Shown here one piece after another: positions 1 to 4,616 of a stretch of 6,592 nucleotides of DNA. Under the pieces are notes generated by a model that worked only from the letters and a program-made list of their open reading frames with translations, made no database searches and had not been told where the DNA came from. Every line of letters begins with the position of its first letter. Position 1 is the stretch's first letter. The translations under genes and the position numbers were made by a program. The stretch is from Coriobacteriia bacterium (lineage in GTDB: Bacteria; Actinomycetota; Coriobacteriia; Coriobacteriales; QAMH01). The stretch lies in contig CAAEKX010000328.1 of NCBI GenBank assembly GCA_900756605.1, positions 1-6,592 of the forward strand, in the 5' to 3' direction.

Positions 1-37
1 CACGCGCGACGAGCTGCTCCAGCTACTTGATCGATAG
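1..37 (+). CDS. Possible C-terminal end of an upstream gene (partial)
   Basis: Frame 2 reads TRDELLQLLDR and stops at TAG 35-37. The short leucine-rich helical stretch is plausible as a protein C-terminus. The stop lies 12 bases before the tcdA start, and an AGGA at 36-39 that could serve as the tcdA ribosome binding site overlaps it, as in a tightly packed operon. Frame 1 closes at TGA 28-30. Frame 3 stays open but is only a shadow running into tcdA. Eleven codons are too few to name a family, so this is a tentative call based on packing and frame. Confidence 0.35.
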   Translation, partial: TRDELLQLLDR

Positions 38-49
38 GATACGCACGCG

Positions 50-778
50 ATGGGTGACGAGACGCGGACGAGCCGTCTGGAACGCTTGTTGGGCGCACAG
101 GGAGTCGCGAAGCTCGCTTCTGCGCGCGTGATGGTCATCGGCATCGGGGGCGTGGGTTCTAACTGCGTCGAGGCGCTCGCACGTGGTGGCGTGGGATCGT
201 TCGTCATCATCGATGATGACCGTGTTGAGGAGAGCAACGTCAATCGACAGGCAATCGCCTTCTCGAGCACGCTTGGCAGGCTCAAGGTCGATGTCATGCG
301 TGACATGATTGCCGACATCAATTCGCAGGCTCACGTCAAGACGCTTGAACGACGCATCCTGCCCGATGACGTTGAGAGTCTGTTCGAGGAATGCCCAGTC
401 GACTACTGCATCGATGCGCAGGATACGATTGTCACTAAGCTTGCCCTTGCTGCCTATTGCGAGGAACATGACCTATCGCTACTAAGCTCAATGGGTGCGG
501 CCAACACCTTCGACCCAACCAAGCTCGCCTTTGCCGACATCTACGAGACGAGTTCGTGCCCTCTGAGCCGCGTGGTGCGTAAGCAAGCGCGCAGAAGGGG
601 CATCAGAAGCATGCGCGTGCTCTACTCGACGGAGACACCGGCACATACGCAAACGCGCGAAGGAGCCGAACGGTCCGAGCGCAGCGATTTGGGCACGATG
701 TCGTACATGCCCGCCATCATGGGCCAGATGCTTGCCGCCCGCTGCATAAGCGACACGCTCGGAATCGAGTGGACATGA
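50..778 (+). CDS. tcdA: tRNA threonylcarbamoyladenosine dehydratase TcdA (ThiF/E1-like)
   Basis: This cytoplasmic E1-like enzyme, 242 residues long, uses ATP to convert t6A37 of ANN-decoding tRNAs to cyclic t6A. Visible features are the adenylate-binding glycine loop GIGGVGS (31-37), acidic DDD (55-57) ending the second Rossmann strand, NR (65-66), K79, and DAQD (122-125) in place of the usual DxxD. The diagnostic TcdA stretch follows at about 148-178 (SMGAANTFDP, then ADIYETSSCPLSRVVRK). A GTMSYMPAIMG segment (215-225) matches the usual C-terminal helix region. No CxxC zinc pairs are present, which argues against MoeB or ThiF. The length is slightly below the roughly 250-270 residues usual for the family. 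The start is ATG 50, with AGGA at 36-39, ten bases upstream. The stop overlaps the start of the next gene (ATGA, 775-778), so the two are probably translationally coupled. Confidence 0.95.
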   Translation: MGDETRTSRLERLLGAQGVAKLASARVMVIGIGGVGSNCVEALARGGVGSFVIIDDDRVEESNVNRQAIAFSSTLGRLKVDVMRDMIADINSQAHVKTLERRILPDDVESLFEECPVDYCIDAQDTIVTKLALAAYCEEHDLSLLSSMGAANTFDPTKLAFADIYETSSCPLSRVVRKQARRRGIRSMRVLYSTETPAHTQTREGAERSERSDLGTMSYMPAIMGQMLAARCISDTLGIEWT

Positions 779-1587
779 TTGAACGCATCGAAGACGTCTG
801 TGACGAGCGTTTGCGCTTCTATTCGAAATTCACCGATGCGCAGCTCATGAACTACCCGGAAGGCTCGTCCGGTATGTTCATCGCCGAGTCACGCCTCGTG
901 ATTGAGCGCGCGATGAAGGCGGGTGCTCGACCTGTCTCGCTCTTTGTCGAGGATCGATGGTTCGAGGCTTCGATTGACCTGGTCGACGCCATCGAGGCAA
1001 TCGATCCCGCTACGCCCATCTTGCGTGTCACGCGCGCGCAGATGCAGGAGATCACCGGCTATCAGGTCACGCGTGGCCCACTTGCCGTCTTCATGCGTCC
1101 CGAGCTTCCCGGTCTCGATGAACTCCTGCGCGACGCGCATCGTGTCGCCGTGCTCGAGGGCATCACGAATTTCACGAACATCGGCGCCATTTTTCGCAGC
1201 GCGGCAGCTCTCGGTATGGATGCGGTTCTCATCACGCCAGGATGCCATGACCCGCTTTACAAGCGCGCGTCGCGCGTCTCCATGGGTACGGTGTTTCAGG
1301 TGCCGTGGGGGAGGATTGACAACGTTGGCGAGTTGGGGGAGCGTGGTTTCGTCACGGCGGCGCTCGCCCTCGAAGATGACGCGATCGCAGTTGACGATGC
1401 CTCCCTCAAGGAGATCGAGAGACTCGCGCTCGTGTTGGGAAGCGAGGGCTATGGGCTAGATCGCGCCACGATTGACGCTTGTGATACGAGCGTCATCATC
1501 CCGATGGAACACGAGGTCGATTCGCTTAACGTCGCCGCTGCGAGTGCCGTTGCCTTCTGGGAGCTACGCTATGGGAAGGGAAGGTAG
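775..1587 (+). CDS. SPOUT/TrmH-family RNA 2'-O-ribose methyltransferase
   Basis: This is a 270-residue S-adenosylmethionine-dependent ribose methyltransferase of the knotted SpoU/TrmH type. All three family motifs are visible: motif 1 with N132, G137 and R141 in NFTNIGAIFRS; motif 2 GSEGYG (222-227); motif 3 IPM then SLNV (PM 243-244, SLNV 250-253), which forms the cofactor-binding knot. Residues 1 to about 105 form an N-terminal domain of the sort that helps bind RNA, and the catalytic domain fills the rest. I chose ATG 775: it makes a 4-base ATGA overlap with tcdA and sits ten bases after GGAA (761-764). An in-frame GTG at 769 would add two residues but leaves only four bases to that site. 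The target base and RNA (tRNA or 23S rRNA) cannot be read from the sequence, so RlmB-like, TrmH-like or TsnR-like roles all remain possible. Confidence 0.9.
   Translation: MIERIEDVCDERLRFYSKFTDAQLMNYPEGSSGMFIAESRLVIERAMKAGARPVSLFVEDRWFEASIDLVDAIEAIDPATPILRVTRAQMQEITGYQVTRGPLAVFMRPELPGLDELLRDAHRVAVLEGITNFTNIGAIFRSAAALGMDAVLITPGCHDPLYKRASRVSMGTVFQVPWGRIDNVGELGERGFVTAALALEDDAIAVDDASLKEIERLALVLGSEGYGLDRATIDACDTSVIIPMEHEVDSLNVAAASAVAFWELRYGKGR
1578..1584 (+). promoter_or_regulatory. Ribosome binding site fixing the GTG start of the U32 gene
   Basis: GGGAAGG lies at the end of a longer purine run (1573-1584), five bases before GTG 1590. It sits inside the last codons of the methyltransferase gene, which supports GTG as the true start and coupling of the two genes. 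Confidence 0.6.
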
Positions 1588-1589
1588 CC

Positions 1590-2789
1590 GTGGAGCTTCT
1601 TGCGCCGGCAGGCGGACTCGAGCAGTTGCAATATGCGGTGCGATTTGGCGCGGATGCCGTGTACCTGGCCTGCGATCGCTTTGGCATGCGGCAGCGGGCA
1701 AGCAACTTCACCCTCGACGAGATTCCTGCGGCAATTGGCTACGCTCACGCTCATGACGTCAAGGTGTACGTGACGCTCAACATCGTCATGCATGACGATG
1801 ATATCGAGGCGCTTCCAGCATACCTAGCCGTCTTGCGCGACGCGGGTGTCGATGCCTTCATCATCGGGGATCTCGGAGCGGCTCGTCTTGTCCGTGAAAT
1901 CGCTCCGCAAGTCGCCTTGCACGTGAGTACGCAAGCGAGCGTCTCGAACGCCCTGGCGGCGCAAACCTGGTACGAGCTCGGTGCCAGGCGCATCGTCTGC
2001 GCCCGCGAGATGTCCCTTGAGGGTATCGCGCGGATGCGTGCAGAGATTCCTGCAGACCTCGAGTTGGAGGCTTTCGTTCACGGAGCCATGTGCATGGCCT
2101 ATTCGGGGCGCTGCCTCATCAGCGATTATCTGACGGGGCGCAGTGCGCTTTCTGGACACTGCACGCAATCGTGCCGCTGGCGCTACACGCTCGAGGAGGG
2201 GAAGCGCCCAGGCGAGCACTATCCCATCGAGGAAGATGAGCACGGTACGTACATCATGAATGCCGAGGATCTCAACATGCTTGCGCATCTGGAGGAGCTT
2301 GAGGAAGCCGGGATCGATTCGATCAAGATCGAAGGACGCAACAAGAAGGCGTTCTACGTCGCGACCGTCGTCAACGCATACAGGAACGTGCTAGACGGCA
2401 AGCCGGTGGCGGATTTTGCGCGTGAGCTCGAGCTCGTCTCGCACCGACCGTACTCAACGGGCTTCTACTTCGGACCGGCCCACCAGGCGCACGCTACCGA
2501 TGAGCGCACGCAGCTCGTGGAATGGGCTGCAGAGGTGCTCACCTGCGACGAGCGGGAGCCGGGTACATGGTCAATCGAAGCACGCTGTCGCAATGGCTTT
2601 GACGAGGTGACACCGCTCGAGGCACTCGGCCCCCGCAAGCCCGTTCGCGCAATCACGATTTCGAACTTGCAACACATCGAGGACGAACCGCCCATCCCCG
2701 TTACGCGTGCGAATCGCGCGATGGAGCGCTACCGCTTCGACTGCAACGAACCTCTCGAGCCTCATACTATCATCAGAATGCCCAAGTAA
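1590..2789 (+). CDS. U32-family protein, TrhP/YegQ-like tRNA U34 hydroxylase (annotated in databases as peptidase U32)
   Basis: The protein has 399 residues. Family members once called U32 peptidases or collagenases are now known to include iron-sulfur RNA hydroxylases (TrhP for ho5U34 of tRNA, RlhA for 23S rRNA) and UbiU/UbiV. The N-terminus starts exactly as the family does (MELLAPAGG, then GADAVYL at 20-26 and NFTLDEI at 39-45), which supports GTG 1590. The U32 signature is at 160-175 (EAFVHGAMCMAYSGRC), followed by CTQSCRW (191-197) and AGIDSIKIEGR (240-250). C168, C175, C191 and C195 are candidate cluster ligands. Residues from about 315 to 399 fit the small beta-rich U32 C-terminal domain, ending in PLEPHTIIRMPK. 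It follows the methyltransferase stop by two bases. Assignment to the TrhP branch rests on overall similarity and the RNA-modification neighbours; another U32 substrate is possible. Confidence 0.85.
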   Translation: MELLAPAGGLEQLQYAVRFGADAVYLACDRFGMRQRASNFTLDEIPAAIGYAHAHDVKVYVTLNIVMHDDDIEALPAYLAVLRDAGVDAFIIGDLGAARLVREIAPQVALHVSTQASVSNALAAQTWYELGARRIVCAREMSLEGIARMRAEIPADLELEAFVHGAMCMAYSGRCLISDYLTGRSALSGHCTQSCRWRYTLEEGKRPGEHYPIEEDEHGTYIMNAEDLNMLAHLEELEEAGIDSIKIEGRNKKAFYVATVVNAYRNVLDGKPVADFARELELVSHRPYSTGFYFGPAHQAHATDERTQLVEWAAEVLTCDEREPGTWSIEARCRNGFDEVTPLEALGPRKPVRAITISNLQHIEDEPPIPVTRANRAMERYRFDCNEPLEPHTIIRMPK

Positions 2790-2799
2790 TACACGTGTA

Positions 2800-2877
2800 G
2801 GCAGATCATCTCGCTTCGACGGTCGCCTCCCGACGGGCCGCTGCGCGCTCCTTTGCATCTCCGTTCGATGGTCTGTT
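2800..2877 (+). repeat. Left hairpin unit, downstream of the U32 gene
   Basis: The ends 2800-2810 and 2867-2877 can pair over 11 consecutive positions on the + strand RNA, counting three G-U pairs. The core CTCGCTTCGACGGTCGC (2810-2826) is identical to the reverse complement of the right unit. Across about 76 aligned bases the two units differ at about 12 positions, all but one of them transitions. The unit starts 10 bases after the U32 stop codon. A perfect palindrome TACACGTGTA (2790-2799) lies between stop and unit. Confidence 0.7.
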
Positions 2878-2908
2878 TGCACATCTGCTGTCGGTGGCAT
2901 CATGTCCC

Positions 2909-3108
2909 CGACCACTACGCCGCATTTCGAGTCGTCAAACCATGATTCTGCCACGAAATGCGCATCTGTGGTCGCGCTGGCAGTCACCACGCAGCAATCC
3001 TTGGCGTTTCTGCCAAGCAATGTGCTCCTGTGGTCGCAGGCCTGGACATGGGAGCACATTACTTGGCGCATACATGGACATACGCCAAATAATGTGCCGC
3101 TGTGTCTC
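2909..3108. repeat. Array of six ~25-base motifs in strictly alternating orientation
   Basis: Plus-strand copies lie at 2950-2975, 3012-3037 and 3084-3108. Minus-strand copies lie at 2909-2933, 2983-3005 (weakest) and 3044-3067. The core is roughly GCCAAGNAATGTGC followed by CTGTGGTCGC. The copies at 2950 and 3012 agree at 21 of 26 positions. Neighbouring copies form stems: 2921-2929 with 2954-2962 (9 bp perfect), 3000-3005 with 3012-3017 (6 bp), 3012-3028 with 3051-3067 (16 of 17), and 3054-3068 with 3083-3097 (14 of 15). Some stems share bases and exclude one another. The centre of the third stem carries the palindrome CAGGCCTG (3037-3044). Confidence 0.75.
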
Positions 3109-3191
3109 ACGGGGTCAGCCACTTGAGACGTTCAACCGGACGTCAGCACCAGATATTCATGGGCAAGAGCTCCTTGCGCCTAATGGAAGCA

Positions 3192-3299
3192 TGCGCTCGG
3201 GCAGGTCATCGAGCGGAGGTACAAGGGAGCGCGCCGTAAAGACCGCGAAGCGGGCTGTCGGGAAGCGACCGTCGAAGCGAGGTGGCCTGCCCGAGCGCA
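3192..3299 (-). repeat. Right hairpin unit, downstream of tig
   Basis: A perfect 14-bp inverted repeat bounds this unit: TGCGCTCGGGCAGG at 3192-3205 against its complement at 3286-3299. It extends five further pairs on the + strand RNA with two G-U pairs. Read on the minus strand it follows the tig stop codon by 10 bases and matches the left unit in the same orientation relative to its upstream gene. It carries 14 extra bases (3235-3248) that the left unit lacks; these add a small CCGC-TTC-GCGG hairpin (minus strand). It may act as a 3' end or terminator structure for tig, but no T-tract follows. Confidence 0.75.
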
Positions 3300-3309
3300 A
3301 ATGCGTATG

Positions 3310-4602
3310 TTATTCGTCGAGCGTCGTGATGATGGCGTTATCCACAAGGTACCGGCTTGCTGCATAGCGCGCAGCGACCTCGCGCAGTGCGAAGCCGCGG
3401 CCACTTGACTCCATCTCCTGGCGCACGAGAGCCGGATTCATGGGGTTGAGCTCGGTGCAGGCCCCGTCGATATCCTCGTCGGTCAGGACGAGCCCTGCAT
3501 GCTCGAAGAGCGCGTCAAGGGCGTAGTCGCAGCGCAGGGTCTGGCGCGCCTGCATCATGATGCCGATCTTGTAGTTCTGCTCGCCGCCTTGTTCCTCGAT
3601 AAAGTCCGCCATCGTGATGCCCTGCTGCGAGAGCTGATTGCGCAGCGTTGCTTCGATGGAGGTCGCTGTCGCATCAAATGCCGCGTCGGGAATCTCGCCC
3701 TCGAGGCGCTTGGCGAGCTCGGTCTGCGCAATCGTGATGATTTGCATGTCGTAATCGTGGAGTGCCTGGGTCTCGTAGGAGAGGCGGATTTCCTCGCGCA
3801 ACTTGTCGATGGAATCGTAGGAGGGCATGACGCGCTTGACCCATTCGTCGGTGAGTTCGGGGAGCACCTCTTTCTTCATCTCCTTGATGGTAACCGTGCA
3901 TTCATAGGTGCGCATGGTGCGCAGGCCATCAGAATCGTAGCCCTCGCCCTCGAAGGAGAAGCTCTTGGTCTCACCTACGTCCATGCCAAGGAGCTGCTCG
4001 TCGAAACTTTCGGGCATGAATCCACGCCCCATCGAGTAGACACGGCTATCGGTGCTGATCCCGCTGAGGCGCTCTCCGTCGAGGTAGACGTCGATGGCGA
4101 TAAGGAAGCTGTCATCGGGACCGACGGGATGGGGGTCTGCGGTCACGAAGTCGGAATACATGTTCATGTTTGCGCGTATCTCGGCATCCACATCGACCTC
4201 GACGGGCTTGAAGGGCGGCACCGTGATCTCGACGGGGTCGTATGAGCTCAGCGTGAAGTGAGGCTTGGGTTCGACATCGACTTGGAAGCTGAACGCATGG
4301 TCGCGCATGAAGCCGGGGGAAGGCTGGATCTTGGGCTGGGCGAGTGGCGTAATGCCTCGCTGATCGAGCGCGTAGGGTACGAGCATGTTGATGGCCTGGG
4401 ATTGCAAGACGGAGTCAGCGTCGTTGATCTTGAGGTGCTCAGCAAGGGCCTCGGTGACGGACTTGGTCGGATCGGGTCGGAGGCCGAACCTGCTCGCAAT
4501 TGCCCCCTGCGCACGATCAAGCGCGGCATTTACCTCTTGGGGAGTTGCCGTGATGCTCAGGCGAATCATGCCGTTCTCGAGCTGCTTTTCCTTGACCTTC
4601 AT
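3310..4602 (-). CDS. tig: Trigger factor, diverged (ribosome-associated chaperone / peptidyl-prolyl isomerase)
   Basis: This 430-residue protein has the length and three-part layout of trigger factor. An N-terminal ribosome-binding-type domain spans about 1-125 (MKVKEKQLENGMIRLSITAT, then TPLAQPKIQPSP at 85-96). An FKBP-type isomerase domain spans about 150-243 (FLIAIDVYLDGE, YSMGRGFMPESFDEQLLGMDVGE, ending in TIKEMKKEVLPELTDEW). The rest, to 430, is the helical chaperone domain. Trigger factor normally meets nascent chains at the ribosome exit tunnel. Here the usual docking loop GFRxGK is replaced by FGLRPDPTKS (39-48), so ribosome binding may differ. The ATG at 4602 has a strong site AGGAAGGA (4609-4616), six bases upstream. 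The gene begins 12 bases after the antiporter stop, and no clpP or clpX follows. It may be a lineage form or a paralogue. Confidence 0.88.
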   Translation of the reverse strand: MKVKEKQLENGMIRLSITATPQEVNAALDRAQGAIASRFGLRPDPTKSVTEALAEHLKINDADSVLQSQAINMLVPYALDQRGITPLAQPKIQPSPGFMRDHAFSFQVDVEPKPHFTLSSYDPVEITVPPFKPVEVDVDAEIRANMNMYSDFVTADPHPVGPDDSFLIAIDVYLDGERLSGISTDSRVYSMGRGFMPESFDEQLLGMDVGETKSFSFEGEGYDSDGLRTMRTYECTVTIKEMKKEVLPELTDEWVKRVMPSYDSIDKLREEIRLSYETQALHDYDMQIITIAQTELAKRLEGEIPDAAFDATATSIEATLRNQLSQQGITMADFIEEQGGEQNYKIGIMMQARQTLRCDYALDALFEHAGLVLTDEDIDGACTELNPMNPALVRQEMESSGRGFALREVAARYAASRYLVDNAIITTLDE

Positions 4603-4608
4603 GCTGTG

Positions 4609-4616
4609 TCCTTCCT
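4609..4616 (-). promoter_or_regulatory. Ribosome binding site of tig
   Basis: Read on the minus strand this is AGGAAGGA, six bases before ATG 4602. It overlaps the TAG stop of the antiporter (4617-4615), so tig translation is probably linked to passage of ribosomes through the upstream gene. Confidence 0.7.

Larger units (their letters stand above)
2799..3299. repeat. Composite non-coding repeat module filling the convergent intergenic region
   Basis: The 520 bases between the stop codons at 2789 and 3310 contain no gene I can support. They hold two hairpin units in opposite orientation (2800-2877 and 3192-3299) around an array of alternating short inverted repeats (2909-3108). A stretch at 3109-3191 has no clear repeat beyond a small GCAAG/CTTGC stem at 3164-3178. 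No transposase or other coding remnant is visible and I see no poly-T tract, so a classical intrinsic terminator is not evident. It could be a non-autonomous mobile sequence, a REP/BIME-like mosaic, or paired 3' untranslated elements. The family is not recognised. Confidence 0.75.

Noticed and set aside
50..778. ThiF or MoeB instead of TcdA
   Set aside because: The CxxC zinc pairs of MoeB/ThiF are absent, and the ADIYETSSCPLSRVVRK stretch is typical of TcdA.
2790..2799. Palindrome TACACGTGTA as an operator
   Set aside because: It is a single short palindrome just after a stop codon, with no promoter nearby. It could be chance or the edge of the repeat unit.
2909..3108. CRISPR array
   Set aside because: The copies are degenerate, alternate in orientation and have very short, uneven gaps. 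There are no unique spacers of constant length and no cas genes.
2707..3126. Hypothetical protein of 139 codons on the + strand
   Set aside because: It begins inside the U32 gene and runs over the repeat array. Its residue pattern merely reflects the repeated DNA motif, and it has no recognisable domain.
2799..3299. Insertion sequence with terminal inverted repeats
   Set aside because: The ends are inverted copies, but there is no transposase or remnant inside, and no target duplication can be recognised next to the units. It is kept as a repeat module of unknown type.
2894..3367. Hypothetical protein of 157 codons on the + strand
   Set aside because: It spans the repeat array and the right hairpin unit, then runs antisense into tig. 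The composition is arginine/serine-rich as expected of a chance frame in GC-rich repeats.
3499..4245. Long open frame (248 codons) antisense to tig
   Set aside because: It lies wholly within the well-supported tig coding region on the other strand. Codon bias in GC-rich genes commonly leaves such shadow frames, and no domain is recognisable.
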